Shown: positions 45,425 to 54,898, numbered from the stretch's first letter. The stretch is 64,000 nucleotides of DNA from Virgibacillus sp. 7505 (GCF_002272135.1 NZ_NPBF01000008.1:62001-126000), one strand, 5' to 3'. Notes: generated by a model not told the origin, from the sequence alone. Program-made: numbers and translations.

Positions 45425-46684
45425 TCTAGTTTGGCCGCTGCCTTTCATAACGTACTTATACGTCGTTAATGCCGGTAATCCCATCGGTCCGCGAGCGTGA
45501 AGTTTTTGAGTGGAAATACCAATTTCAGCTCCGAATCCAAGAGCGTGGCCATCTGTAAAACGCGTCGATGCATTATGGTAAAGTGCTGCTGCGTCGACTG
45601 CCCTCATGAATTTATTCACCGCTTCTTCATCTTCAGAAATGATTGCCTCCGAATGCTTTGTTCCATAACGGTCAATGTGCTCAATTGCTTCCTCAAGTGA
45701 ATCAACAACACGCACAGCAACATCAAGGCTAAGATATTCATTGGCCCAATCTGCCTCTGCAGCAGGTTTACAGCCAGGCAAAAGCTGAACAGCTATTTCA
45801 TCTCCATGTGGTTGTATGCCATTTTCCCTTAATGCTTGAACCAATGCATCCTTGTTTGTCTCGAGCCATTCCCGCTGAACAATCAACGTTTCCAACGCGT
45901 TACAAACTGCTGGACGATCCGTTTTGGCATTCAGGAATGTGGAGATTGCCATATCAACTTGCGCAGTATTATCCACGTACATATGGCAGTTCCCTACACC
46001 TGTTTCCAAAACAGGTACAGTTGCTGAATCGATGACTGCCTGGATAAGCGATGCCCCCCCGCGAGGGATAAGAACATCGATATGCTCCTTCATCGTAAAG
46101 AGCTTCGCCGTCTCCTTTCGATCAGTCGACTGGATAAGCTGTACTGCTTCCGCCGGGACCTTTGTCTGCTGGAGTGCATTTTTGATGACTTCCACGATTG
46201 CTGTATTCGTATGAATTGCAGATGAGCCGCCTTTCAAAACAATTGCATTGCCTGACTTAAGCGCCAAACCAGTCGCATCTGCTGTAACATTCGGGCGAGC
46301 TTCATAGATCATACCAATGACGCCTAATGGCACCGTGATGCGGCTGACATGCAAGCCGTTTTCCAGTGTCCATTCACTGACTATGTGATCGGTCGGATCC
46401 TCAAGATCAACTACTTCCTTCAATCCATTTGCAAAATCCTCAATACGTTCACGGGTAAGCTTCAACCGATCAAGAAATGCAGCATCGAAACCTTTTTCTT
46501 TTCCTGCCTGCATATCTTGATCGTTCGCATTCAGAATGACTTCATATTCCTTTTCCAAATGCTCTGCAACTGTAATCAACGCTTCATTTTTCTCAGCTGT
46601 TGTCAGGAGTGCAAGCTTCTTAGCTGCTGTTTTTGCTGCAATGGCTTGCTCCTCTACTGTTACTGCTTCTTTTATATGCTCCAC
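45422..46684 (-). CDS. proA: Gamma-glutamyl phosphate reductase
   Basis: A 420-residue enzyme reducing gamma-glutamyl phosphate to glutamate-5-semialdehyde, step two of proline synthesis. Seen: NADP-site VTVPLGVIGMIYEARPNVTA near 120, ALKSGNAIVLKGG, the catalytic Cys in DRPAVCNALETL, and the C-terminal block ARGPMGLPALTTYKYVMKG. GTG start follows GGAGGAG. Sixteen bases separate it from proB. Last gene of the operon. Confidence 0.97.
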   Translation of the reverse strand: MEHIKEAVTVEEQAIAAKTAAKKLALLTTAEKNEALITVAEHLEKEYEVILNANDQDMQAGKEKGFDAAFLDRLKLTRERIEDFANGLKEVVDLEDPTDHIVSEWTLENGLHVSRITVPLGVIGMIYEARPNVTADATGLALKSGNAIVLKGGSSAIHTNTAIVEVIKNALQQTKVPAEAVQLIQSTDRKETAKLFTMKEHIDVLIPRGGASLIQAVIDSATVPVLETGVGNCHMYVDNTAQVDMAISTFLNAKTDRPAVCNALETLIVQREWLETNKDALVQALRENGIQPHGDEIAVQLLPGCKPAAEADWANEYLSLDVAVRVVDSLEEAIEHIDRYGTKHSEAIISEDEEAVNKFMRAVDAAALYHNASTRFTDGHALGFGAEIGISTQKLHARGPMGLPALTTYKYVMKGSGQTR

Positions 46685-46700
46685 GGTGCTCCTCCTTCTA

Positions 46701-47840
46701 TCATCGAATTGGTACGGTATGCTCTAGTTCACAAACAAATGCTTCCTGATCGACTATTGTCTCTTCTATATTCCTTACCGGACTTGCTAATGCATGCCAA
46801 AGTTCAGACGCAGCTTGATTCACAATGCCCAGACCGATCCGTGCTCCTGCTTCATCCAAAATGCGCACGACGTCACCTTGTTTGAAGTTTCCCTTGATGG
46901 CGCTGATATTATGAAATTCAACAGAATGCGGTATCTGATCGTCCATTTTCATGATGATTTCACCTACTGGCCCTGAATTGAAAGCAATCCACTGTTTCTT
47001 GCGGTTCAGATAATCCATATCCTGATCAGCTTCGAAGTATGTTCCTTCTGCTTCACCCAACACCGAGCGATAGATGATATCTTTTTCTGTTGCATCGCCA
47101 AGAAAACCTATGATTCCAGATGCCATCGCAATCTTGAATGCATCCAGCTTGGACTTCATTCCGCCGGTTCCGACTGCGCTGCCTGCATCCCCTGCGACCG
47201 CCTCAATTTCCGGTGTGATGGCTTTCACCCGCTCAATGCGGGTTGCTTTCGGATTTTTGACTGGATTATCCGTATATAAACCATCAATGTCAGAAAGCAC
47301 TGCTAGGAAATCCGCACCGACCAATCCGGCAACCTTTGCCGATAGTGTGTCATTATCTCCAAAGCGCAGTCTGTCGACTGTCACTGTATCGTTTTCGTTT
47401 ATGATCGGGATGATGCCGCGATCAACCAAAACATTAATTGTATTTCTAACATTATTATAACGGGTTTCGTCCGAGAAGTCGCCACGTGTAATCAAAATCT
47501 GCGATGCCACATAGCCATGGGACAAAAATAAATCCGAGTAGGCTTCCATCAGCAAGCCCTGTCCGATAGATGCAGCAGCTTGTTTTTCCGGCAATGATTT
47601 CGGTCTTTCCAGAAACCCCAGCTTGCGATAACCCGCTGCCACAGCGCCAGATGAGACAAGCAATACCTCATAGCCGTTGTCTTTCAGTTTCACGAGCTGC
47701 TCCACTAGTTTCTCAAGCTTCTTACGGCTGATTTCTCCATGCAGACTGGTCAATGAACTGCTTCCGATCTTGACGACAATACGTTTCGGTTTTGTTGCTT
47801 GAATAGAAATGATAACGTCCTCCAGTTTCCAGATTTTCAT
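46701..47840 (-). CDS. proB: Glutamate 5-kinase
   Basis: A 379-residue kinase for the first step of proline synthesis. Seen: KRIVVKIGSSSLTS near residue 19, LVSSGAVAAGYRKLG, INENDTVTVDRLRFGDNDTL, GTGGMKSKLDAFKIA, and a C-terminal PUA domain from about 285. The protein is slightly longer at its N-terminus than usual (about 15 residues before the first strand). Its ATG overlaps the proI stop (TAATG), so translation is coupled. Confidence 0.97.
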   Translation of the reverse strand: MKIWKLEDVIISIQATKPKRIVVKIGSSSLTSLHGEISRKKLEKLVEQLVKLKDNGYEVLLVSSGAVAAGYRKLGFLERPKSLPEKQAAASIGQGLLMEAYSDLFLSHGYVASQILITRGDFSDETRYNNVRNTINVLVDRGIIPIINENDTVTVDRLRFGDNDTLSAKVAGLVGADFLAVLSDIDGLYTDNPVKNPKATRIERVKAITPEIEAVAGDAGSAVGTGGMKSKLDAFKIAMASGIIGFLGDATEKDIIYRSVLGEAEGTYFEADQDMDYLNRKKQWIAFNSGPVGEIIMKMDDQIPHSVEFHNISAIKGNFKQGDVVRILDEAGARIGLGIVNQAASELWHALASPVRNIEETIVDQEAFVCELEHTVPIR

Positions 47841-48661
47841 TAGCGAGTCAGCTGCTGTTTTTTAAGCTCCTCGCTGATAGCATTGGATCGTTCAGCTGCA
47901 GAAAGGATTGCCTTGGCCATCGCTTCTCCAGCACCACCACTATTGAGTGCTTCCAGTCCTGCTGCCGTTGTACCATTTGGTGACGTCACTTTTTTCCTTA
48001 AAGATCCCGGGTCTTCCTTCGTTTCTAATAGCATCTTAGCAGCACCGAGCATCGTCTGGGTTCCAATCTTCCTTGCTTGCTCTCGATCGAATCCTGCAGC
48101 TACACCAGTTTCCTCGAAATGCTCCATCAGTCTATAGAAATAGGCAGGTCCGCTGCCGGCCATCCCTGTGAAAACATCCATTTGATCTTCTGCAATCACA
48201 AATGCCTCACCAAAGGTCTTTACCAGTTCTGTGACGAGTGTAAGCTGTTCTGCAGATACATTTTTTCCAGGTGCAATGGCTGTGGCCGATTCACCAATGG
48301 TACTGGACGTGTTAGGCATGATACGAACAACGGGTTGGTTTTCTGGCAGATAATGCTCGATTTGGTCATTCTGGAAACCTGCAGCTACCGATATGACCAG
48401 CTGCCTTTCCTGAACCTTATCTTGCAAGTCGATCAATGCAGCGGTGATGTCCTTCGGCTTCATCACAAGTATGATGACATCCATACTGACCCAATCCACC
48501 TCAGCCTGAGGAACTCCAGTAATGGCATAACGCTCCTGCAGCTCACGCAAACGCTCCGAGTTCGTTCGATTTGTCACATAAACCTGCTCGTTATGCACGC
48601 TGTCTGACCCGTTCATTCCTGCAATCATTCCTTCTGCCATCGATCCTGCCCCGACATACAA
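47840..48661 (-). CDS. proI: Pyrroline-5-carboxylate reductase
   Basis: Reductase for the last step of proline synthesis. Seen: VGAGSMAEGMI, VVRIMPNTSSTIGESATAI, the block GMAGSGPAYFYRLMEH, TMLGAAKMLLET and TSPNGTTAAGLEALN. The only standard start is TTG at 48661, three residues before the glycine loop, which would cut the first Rossmann strand. The frame continues upstream with ITNKRIL, and an AAAGGAG site lies 9-12 bases before ATC/ATA codons at 48682 and 48679. Initiation at a rare ATA or ATC codon, giving a normal N-terminus, is possible. First gene of proI-proB-proA. Confidence 0.93.
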   Translation of the reverse strand: MYVGAGSMAEGMIAGMNGSDSVHNEQVYVTNRTNSERLRELQERYAITGVPQAEVDWVSMDVIILVMKPKDITAALIDLQDKVQERQLVISVAAGFQNDQIEHYLPENQPVVRIMPNTSSTIGESATAIAPGKNVSAEQLTLVTELVKTFGEAFVIAEDQMDVFTGMAGSGPAYFYRLMEHFEETGVAAGFDREQARKIGTQTMLGAAKMLLETKEDPGSLRKKVTSPNGTTAAGLEALNSGGAGEAMAKAILSAAERSNAISEELKKQQLTR

Positions 48662-48733
48662 AATCCGTTTGTTAGTTATGATACCTAATCGCTCCTTTTG
48701 AGAAAATTTTTCGTTCCCTGTTAACAGTTATCT

Positions 48734-48761
48734 ATGCTAACACTATAGGACTCCATGTCAA
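48734..48761 (-). promoter_or_regulatory. Promoter of the proline operon
   Basis: TTGACA (48756-48761), 16-base spacer, TAGCAT (48734-48739), minus strand. No T-box or terminator lies between it and proI, so the operon is not T-box controlled here. Confidence 0.6.
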
Positions 48762-48908
48762 GGAATGCCACATCACAAAAGCCTGTCCTATCAGCGTTTC
48801 AGCCCCATGAACAACAGAATGGAAACGCTTTACAAATTTATCGACGTTATGTTCAAGGAATGGTCATAATAACCTGCATTTCCCTACTTGTATGGGCGTG
48901 AAAATTGT

Positions 48909-48920
48909 CCTAAGCTTAGG
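48909..48920. promoter_or_regulatory. Palindrome upstream of the PepSY/YtkA operon
   Basis: CCTAAGCTTAGG is a perfect 12-base palindrome about 60 bases before the PepSY gene start. It may bind a regulator; none is recognised. Confidence 0.45.
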
Positions 48921-48977
48921 CTTGTACTACTTTGCCTATTATTACATTTAAATATAGAAGAAAAGGAGTTGTCCTAT

Positions 48978-50357
48978 ATGGAGGCACAAAAGGAGCCGTC
49001 GATATCGAAGCAGAAACAACAGAAACGTCGGTCACTTTATCAGTCTGTCTGGCGCTGGCATTTCTATGCAGGTCTTATAATTATGCCATTCCTCATCATC
49101 CTAGCTATCACAGGCGGTGTTTATCTATTTAAACCTCAAATCGAAGCAGCCCTTTACAAGGACTATTATGAAGTCACTCCGCAAACTACTGTCACAACGC
49201 CATCCGAGCAAATCAATACAGTGGAAGCTGTGAATCCGAATGCAGCAGTGACGTCGTATCGTCCAAGTGACAGTCCAGACCGTTCTGCTGAGGTAGGTAT
49301 TACAGAAGACGGGAAAGCTTATACCGTTTACGTCGACCCTTATGAAAATGTCATACTCGGTAAATTAGAAGACTCTTTCAAGCTCGTTAACGTATTTGAA
49401 AAAATTCATGGTGAGCTGCTGATGGGTACTTTCGGGGATCGTGTTGTCGAGTGGGCAGCTTGCTGGGCGCTGATTTTGATCATCACTGGCGTTTACCTGG
49501 GCTGGCCAAAAATGAAAGGGAAATCAAAAATCTTTGGTGTTCTCATTCCGCGCTTGAACAAAGGGAAAAAACTACGGACACGTGACTTGCACGTAGTGCC
49601 TGCATTCTGGATTTCGTTAGGTCTGCTATTTCTGATTCTTACAGGACTGCCTTGGTCAGGATTATGGGGAAACAATTTCCAAACGATTACCACTAATGCA
49701 GGTGTCGGCTATCCACCTTCTGTGTGGGTTGGTGATGCTCCTGCTTCTGATGTGAAAACAAAAGAAATCGCAGATGTGCCTTGGTCAGCTGAGAACTTGC
49801 CAGTTCCAATTTCAACAAATCAGCAATACACACAGCTTTCTGTTGATGATGTTGTGTCGATAGCCGAAGATGAAGGTGTAAAGCCTGGCTACAATATCAT
49901 GATTCCGCAAACGCAGGATGGTGTATTCACTTTATCTGCTTTCCCGCCGAAAGCTCGGGATGAAGTTACAATGCATATTGATCAGTATACTGGCGCTGTT
50001 TTGGCAGATTACCGCTATGACAATTATCATACGCTAGGTAAGGTTATTGCTTATGGTATTACCATTCATAAAGGAACGGAATTCGGTATCTGGAATCAGA
50101 TTATCGGATTGCTTGTTTTGATTGGCATTATAGGTATTGCTGTGAGCGGCTTCATCCTATGGCTCTCCCGCAAACCTGAAGGGAAGCTTGGCTCGCCGAA
50201 AGCACCGTCTGACAAAGTGATGAAAGGCGTTATCGTACTGATTATCATTCTTGGCATCATCTTCCCGCTTGTCGGAATCTCGATTATCGTCGTCTGGCTG
50301 TTTGATCGGTTTGTCATTCCGAGGGTGCCTGCACTGAAGAGGTTCTTTAATGCGTAA
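48978..50357 (+). CDS. PepSY-associated transmembrane protein
   Basis: A 459-residue membrane protein. Seen: WRWHFYAGLIIMPFLIILAI near residue 25 (the PepSY_TM start with conserved His), an outside PepSY region, FEKIHGELLMGTFGDRVVEW, VVPAFWISLGLLFLILTGLP and two C-terminal helices with TIHKGTEFGIWNQ. Conserved His in helices suggest heme or metal-linked electron transfer, as in siderophore or copper reductases. It is co-transcribed with a YtkA-like lipoprotein. The ATG at 48978 follows AAAAGGAG. Confidence 0.88.
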   Translation: MEAQKEPSISKQKQQKRRSLYQSVWRWHFYAGLIIMPFLIILAITGGVYLFKPQIEAALYKDYYEVTPQTTVTTPSEQINTVEAVNPNAAVTSYRPSDSPDRSAEVGITEDGKAYTVYVDPYENVILGKLEDSFKLVNVFEKIHGELLMGTFGDRVVEWAACWALILIITGVYLGWPKMKGKSKIFGVLIPRLNKGKKLRTRDLHVVPAFWISLGLLFLILTGLPWSGLWGNNFQTITTNAGVGYPPSVWVGDAPASDVKTKEIADVPWSAENLPVPISTNQQYTQLSVDDVVSIAEDEGVKPGYNIMIPQTQDGVFTLSAFPPKARDEVTMHIDQYTGAVLADYRYDNYHTLGKVIAYGITIHKGTEFGIWNQIIGLLVLIGIIGIAVSGFILWLSRKPEGKLGSPKAPSDKVMKGVIVLIIILGIIFPLVGISIIVVWLFDRFVIPRVPALKRFFNA

Positions 50358-50373
50358 GAAAGGAGAAAAGCAG

Positions 50374-50850
50374 ATGCGACTATTTAAAATTACGCCGTTG
50401 TTACTGACGTTCTTTCTCCTTGCTGCATGCTCTGCCGATCCTGAAGCAGCTGACCATTACGCGAAACGGGAAGAAGTGAACGTGATCATTGAAGCTCCTG
50501 AATCCATCGAAGCAGATTCTGCTCCTAAAATAGATGTAAAGCTGTCACATGATGGGAAAGCACTTGAACAGGAAGCAACCGTCAACTTCCTTGTATGGAA
50601 AGATGAGAACAAAGCAGATGCAGAAACAATTCCTGCCTCATTGGATACAGACGGGACATATCATCTGGAGTATACCTTCCCATCGGATGGCGTATACTTT
50701 GTTAAAGCAGATGTAAAGGTCGATAATATCCATTTGATGCCGACGAAGCAGATTCGCGTTGGAGAATTGACGCAAGAAGAGATAGAAAAGATACAACAGG
50801 AACAAGAACAGAAAAAACAGGATGATAGTGGAAGCCACCATCATCATTAA
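50374..50850 (+). CDS. YtkA-like lipoprotein with C-terminal His cluster
   Basis: A 158-residue lipoprotein. Seen: lipobox LAAC near residue 18, a beta-sandwich YtkA/FixH-like domain (REEVNVIIEAPESIEADSAP, YHLEYTFPSDGVYFVKADVK, DNIHLMPTKQI), then a Glu/Gln-rich helix and the end GSHHHH. YtkA-like domains often go with copper or cytochrome oxidase assembly; the His tail supports metal binding. It overlaps nothing but follows the PepSY gene by 16 bases. Confidence 0.85.
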   Translation: MRLFKITPLLLTFFLLAACSADPEAADHYAKREEVNVIIEAPESIEADSAPKIDVKLSHDGKALEQEATVNFLVWKDENKADAETIPASLDTDGTYHLEYTFPSDGVYFVKADVKVDNIHLMPTKQIRVGELTQEEIEKIQQEQEQKKQDDSGSHHHH

Positions 50851-50853
50851 TAG

Positions 50854-50890
50854 GAAAAAGCCGTATTTCTTCCAGAATACGGCTTTTTTA
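50854..50890 (+). terminator. Terminator of the PepSY/YtkA operon
   Basis: AAAAAGCCGTATTC-type arms pair as AAGCCGTATT and AATACGGCTT, followed by TTTTT. Confidence 0.9.
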
Positions 50891-50950
50891 ATTGGAAATT
50901 TCTGTTACGATAGAACTGTAGATTATCCTTATGATGAAATGGTGACATGC

Positions 50951-52102
50951 ATGCAAAAACTGCAAATATATCTGGAAAAATTTGATTATCTCTATTTCTC
51001 GCTTATCATACTGCTCGGACTTGCAAGCCTACTCAGTTTATATCAAGTACAAGTCTTGCAAGGAGAATATTTTGTTCTGCAGCAAGTTGTCTGGTATGTA
51101 ATTGGTTTAGGCGGCTGTTTTGTCGTGTCTTATTTTCTTGATCTCGATATACTGAAGCGTTTATCACTTTTTGTTTATCTTTTTTTCCTGCTGTTATTAG
51201 TAGGTATCTTGATTGCACCCTCCAGCATCTCCAAAGAAATCAATGAAGCATACGGCTGGTATACAATCGGCGGCTTTTCATTCCAGCCTGCTGAATCGAT
51301 GAAAATCGGATTGATTCTGTATCTGGCACAAGTGATCAGTAAAGGGACGGATAGCTCTCCTGCATTAAAGGAGGAAATACTGCTTGTCGGCAAACTGACA
51401 GTCATCACATTAATCCCTGTTGCTGTCGTCATGCAATTTCCGGACTTCGGTAATGCAATGGTTTATCTTGCTATTTACGGGGCGATGCTGCTTGTTTCCC
51501 GCGTCCGGATAAAAACGATACTGCTTATCTTCTCTGTTCCATTAACATTTGTACTTGCCTTAACCATTACATACTTCGTTGCGACTGATTTCTTCCTCGA
51601 TCGGATACTCGGCATGCTGCCAAGCTATCAGGCAAGCCGTTTCTATGGCTGGCTGCAGCCAGAAAAATATACGATTTCCGGCTATCAGCTGAATCAATCG
51701 ATCATGGCGATTGGATCTGGCAATATGAGTGGCTACGAAAATCTGCCACATGTGCCATACGCCTATTCAGATTTGATTTTCGCAGTCATAGGCGGCGTTT
51801 TCGGCTTTGTCGGAACAAGTCTTGTACTGCTGCTTTACTTTATGCTCATTTATAAAATCGTCATGATTTCCCAGCGCTATCATGATTCATTCGGAACCTT
51901 GATTGGTGCAGGAATCGCTGGTTTCCTGACATTTCAGATATTCCAAAATGTCGGTATGAGTATCGGACTGATGCCCGTAACGGGACTTGGTTTGCCGCTT
52001 ATCAGCTATGGAGGAAGTGCCCTCGTCATTACACTCGCATCTCTTGGATTGATCCTCAATATGCGTGTAAATACGATGACGTTTATGTTTGGAAACAAAT
52101 AG
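50951..52102 (+). CDS. FtsW/RodA/SpoVE-family glycosyltransferase
   Basis: A 383-residue polytopic SEDS protein that polymerises peptidoglycan from lipid II. Seen: about ten helices, FQPAESMKIGLILYLAQVIS near residue 110, a large outside loop (GWLQPEKYTISGYQLNQSIM), and the family end NVGMSIGLMPVTGLGLPLIS with YGGSALV. ATG at 50951 follows a weak GGTGA; the ATG at 50939 has no better site. It stands alone with no divisome or elongasome partner, so its stage (elongation, division, sporulation) is not clear. Confidence 0.92.
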   Translation: MQKLQIYLEKFDYLYFSLIILLGLASLLSLYQVQVLQGEYFVLQQVVWYVIGLGGCFVVSYFLDLDILKRLSLFVYLFFLLLLVGILIAPSSISKEINEAYGWYTIGGFSFQPAESMKIGLILYLAQVISKGTDSSPALKEEILLVGKLTVITLIPVAVVMQFPDFGNAMVYLAIYGAMLLVSRVRIKTILLIFSVPLTFVLALTITYFVATDFFLDRILGMLPSYQASRFYGWLQPEKYTISGYQLNQSIMAIGSGNMSGYENLPHVPYAYSDLIFAVIGGVFGFVGTSLVLLLYFMLIYKIVMISQRYHDSFGTLIGAGIAGFLTFQIFQNVGMSIGLMPVTGLGLPLISYGGSALVITLASLGLILNMRVNTMTFMFGNK

Positions 52103-52164
52103 CGTTTACTTCTGCAAACATGTGCGGTATATTATATCGTAATTACTACTATTAAGGTGAGTGC

Positions 52165-53484
52165 ATGCAGCATAAAAACTACTTAGCGCTGGCCCTGCCG
52201 CTGACCCTGTCAACGATCACGACGCCATTGCTCGGCGTTGTTGATACAGCCGTTGTCGGCCAGCTTTCCAATGCTTCTTATATTGGCGGGGTCGCCATCG
52301 GTACGATTATATTCAATACGATGTACTGGCTTTTCGGATTCCTGCGGGTCAGTACATCCGGGTTTGCCGCTCAGGCATCTGCCAGTCTCGATAAAGAAGA
52401 ACATGTAATGGCGTTAATGCGTCCTTTCCTGGTCGCTTTTGTTGTCGGCCTGCTATTCGTTCTTATACAGCAGCCGATCCTGCACTATTCCCTCTCCTTC
52501 CTAGGAGCGAGTGATGCCGTGAATAGCAGCGTTTCGGCTTACTTCTCAATCCGGATTTGGGGTGCGCCATTTGCGCTTGCCAACTATGTCATCCTTGGCT
52601 GGCTGATCGGCATGTCCTATATCAAAGCAACACTTGTTCTGCAGATAAGCACGAATATGCTGAATATCATTCTTTGTATTCTTTCTGTTCATGTGTGGGA
52701 TTTGGGAGTGGCAGGTGTAGGTGCTTCTACGCTGATTGCCGAGATTTTCTCTTGTGTATTCGGCATTGTCCTGCTGCGCAAATATGCCGGCAGCATCTGG
52801 CAGCATCCATTCATACAGGTCTTGCGACGCGCAGTCGATCCTAAACCGATGTGGCGAATGATGAAGGTCAACCGAGATTTATTCATTCGGACGATATGTT
52901 TACTAATTGTTTTTAACCTGTTTACAGCAAAAGGTGCTGCGTTTGGGGAAGATATGCTGGCAGCCAATGCCATCCTGATTCAGATTCACTATATGATGGC
53001 GTATTTCTTTGATGGCTTCGCTAATGCGTCCAGCATTGTGGCCGGTCGGGCTCTTGGGGAACGCAATGAAAAACTCTTTTCGCAGTCTCTGCGTCTATCT
53101 CTGCAATGGGGGCTTGGTATCGGGGTGACGCTTGCGCTTCTGTTTTTTGCTGGCCAGAAGTGGATCTATCCTTTGTTCTCCGATCAGCAGCACATTATCG
53201 AGCTGACTGGATCCTATGCCAACTGGCTTGTTCTATTTCCGGTCGTCGCCAGCCTTGGCCTTGTCTATTATGGCGTTTTCACTGGCGTAACGGAAGTAAG
53301 CTTTGTCCGCAACTCCATGATTCTTGCTGTCCTGCTTTACTTAGCGGCGCTTTATGCCCTGCAGCCACTCGGCAATCATGGACTATGGATCGCCTTCCTG
53401 CTGTTCAGTCTCGGTCGGTCCGTCTTCCTTATCATGTATGTACCAAAGCTGCGCCGGCTGTTTCAGCAGACGGCAGCAGCTTGA
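52165..53484 (+). CDS. MATE-family multidrug/toxin exporter
   Basis: A 439-residue efflux protein with twelve helices. Seen: the opening LALPLTLSTITTPLLGVVDT and AVVGQLSNASYIGGVAIGTI, then ASIVAGRALGERNEKLF near residue 292 in the second half. This is the DinF-like branch. It uses Na+ or H+ gradients to export cations or drugs. Its stop is one base from the stop of the convergent polymerase gene. ATG follows AAGGTGAG. Confidence 0.93.
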   Translation: MQHKNYLALALPLTLSTITTPLLGVVDTAVVGQLSNASYIGGVAIGTIIFNTMYWLFGFLRVSTSGFAAQASASLDKEEHVMALMRPFLVAFVVGLLFVLIQQPILHYSLSFLGASDAVNSSVSAYFSIRIWGAPFALANYVILGWLIGMSYIKATLVLQISTNMLNIILCILSVHVWDLGVAGVGASTLIAEIFSCVFGIVLLRKYAGSIWQHPFIQVLRRAVDPKPMWRMMKVNRDLFIRTICLLIVFNLFTAKGAAFGEDMLAANAILIQIHYMMAYFFDGFANASSIVAGRALGERNEKLFSQSLRLSLQWGLGIGVTLALLFFAGQKWIYPLFSDQQHIIELTGSYANWLVLFPVVASLGLVYYGVFTGVTEVSFVRNSMILAVLLYLAALYALQPLGNHGLWIAFLLFSLGRSVFLIMYVPKLRRLFQQTAAA

Positions 53485-53485
53485 C

Positions 53486-54742
53486 TCAGGCTTGATGGCC
53501 TCCGATTTTCGTACTGCGTTCAATTGTCATTCCTGCAGCTGTATGGCTGCTGGCACGCAGAATGGCGGTCGTACCGAAACGTGCCCGAATCTGATCCATC
53601 GTCCGACTCAGATCCTTCTGCTTGCTCTTATCCTCGAACAAGCTGAGCTGGGTCGCTTCTTCATCGTATAAATTGGTCAGGGAGACAGACACTCGTCTGA
53701 CTTCGTGGCCTTTTTGGTAGTGCTCATGAAATAGTTCGAGGCAGAGCTTATACATATCCGTCGTCAGATTCGAAGGGCTCGTAAAGGAACGGGACCGGCT
53801 GAAGCCGCCGCCATGCTGACTGGCATATCCAACGGCCAGATGGACTGTACTGCCTTCCTTCCTGTCCCGTCTTGCCCGTCTGCAGGCCTCCTCACACAGC
53901 TCCAAGATGATGGTCGGAATCTCTTCGCCACGGTAATTACGCAGCAGTGTAATGCCGTGTCCGTAGCTTTTCTGCTCCTGTTTGACGAAATCACCGAGCA
54001 CCTCGCTCTCATCGATTCCCCATGCATGCCAGTATAATTGCTCACCCATCACACCATACCGTTTCTTGAGATGCTCCAAGGAAGTATGAGCAAGATGCCC
54101 AAGCGTGACAATACCCATCCGGTTCAAATTCCGCTGCATTCGTCGTCCAATCCCCCAAACATCCTGTATCGGGACCGGCCACAATAAGCGCGGCACATCC
54201 TGATAATGGCAAACGGCAATACCAGAGGTCTGTTTCTTTGCATGAATATCCATCACGACCTTGGCCAGGAACTTGTTATCTCCGATTCCAATGGCTGCCG
54301 TAACACCGAATTGCTCCAGGATATCCGCCTGCAGCTTGGCCGCTGTCTCCTCTGCAGTTCCATGCAGCTTTTCCGTGCCATCAAGTGTCACCCAGAATTC
54401 GTCGACAGAATAAACATGGATCGCTTCCATCGGCACATACTCATGCACTAGCTCGGTAATTGCCACCGAAACCTCCAAATAATCCTTCATATGTGCTTCC
54501 GCAATGACGAGTTCCGGATCTTCCGGCAGCTCGAAATAACGGCTCACATTGCTGACGCCATGCTTCTTCTTCAGCGCAGGACTGGCAGCTAGCACGATAC
54601 TACCCGGCCGCTTCGTATCCCCGACCACTGCAAGCAGTGTCGTCATCGGATCAAGGCCGCGTTTCACGCATTCCACACTTGCATAGAAGCTCCGCATATC
54701 CACACACAATACCTCATGCTGCTGAAATCCGCTATAATCCAT
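53486..54742 (-). CDS. Y-family DNA polymerase (UvrX/YqjW-like)
   Basis: A 418-residue translesion polymerase. Seen: metal ligand Asp15 in VLCVDMRSFYASVE, the catalytic pair Asp114-Glu115 in YSVDEFWVTLDG, IGIGDNKFLAKVVMD, helix-hairpin-helix DVWGIGRRMQRNLNRMGI, and a C-terminal little-finger domain. Length and the MDYSGF start match UvrX/YqjW rather than DinB. ATG at 54742 follows GGAGG. A LexA box lies 20 bases upstream, so SOS induction is expected. Confidence 0.93.
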   Translation of the reverse strand: MDYSGFQQHEVLCVDMRSFYASVECVKRGLDPMTTLLAVVGDTKRPGSIVLAASPALKKKHGVSNVSRYFELPEDPELVIAEAHMKDYLEVSVAITELVHEYVPMEAIHVYSVDEFWVTLDGTEKLHGTAEETAAKLQADILEQFGVTAAIGIGDNKFLAKVVMDIHAKKQTSGIAVCHYQDVPRLLWPVPIQDVWGIGRRMQRNLNRMGIVTLGHLAHTSLEHLKKRYGVMGEQLYWHAWGIDESEVLGDFVKQEQKSYGHGITLLRNYRGEEIPTIILELCEEACRRARRDRKEGSTVHLAVGYASQHGGGFSRSRSFTSPSNLTTDMYKLCLELFHEHYQKGHEVRRVSVSLTNLYDEEATQLSLFEDKSKQKDLSRTMDQIRARFGTTAILRASSHTAAGMTIERSTKIGGHQA

Positions 54743-54760
54743 CTTTACCACCTCCAAAGG

Positions 54761-54772
54761 GAACAAATGTTC
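54761..54772. promoter_or_regulatory. LexA (SOS) box
   Basis: GAACAAATGTTC fits the Bacillus SOS consensus GAACNNNNGTTC exactly. It lies just upstream of the Y-family polymerase ribosome binding site. Confidence 0.85.
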
Positions 54773-54835
54773 TTACTTTAGATTACCCGATTCGAGGCAG
54801 TTATAGTAGCTGTAATTTTTGGATAGGGAGGAAAA

Positions 54836-54898
54836 ATGAAAAAAGATTGCTCTAAACAAACAATTTTATTCTTTCTATTTGGTAATACAGTTATATAA
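54836..54898 (+). CDS. Possible 20-residue peptide
   Basis: MKKDCSKQTILFFLFGNTVI follows a good GGAGG site, but there is no other support. It may be chance. Confidence 0.2.
   Translation: MKKDCSKQTILFFLFGNTVI

Noticed and set aside
48662-48760. A proline T-box before proI
   Set aside because: Only about 70 bases separate the promoter from the gene, and no T-box core or terminator was found.
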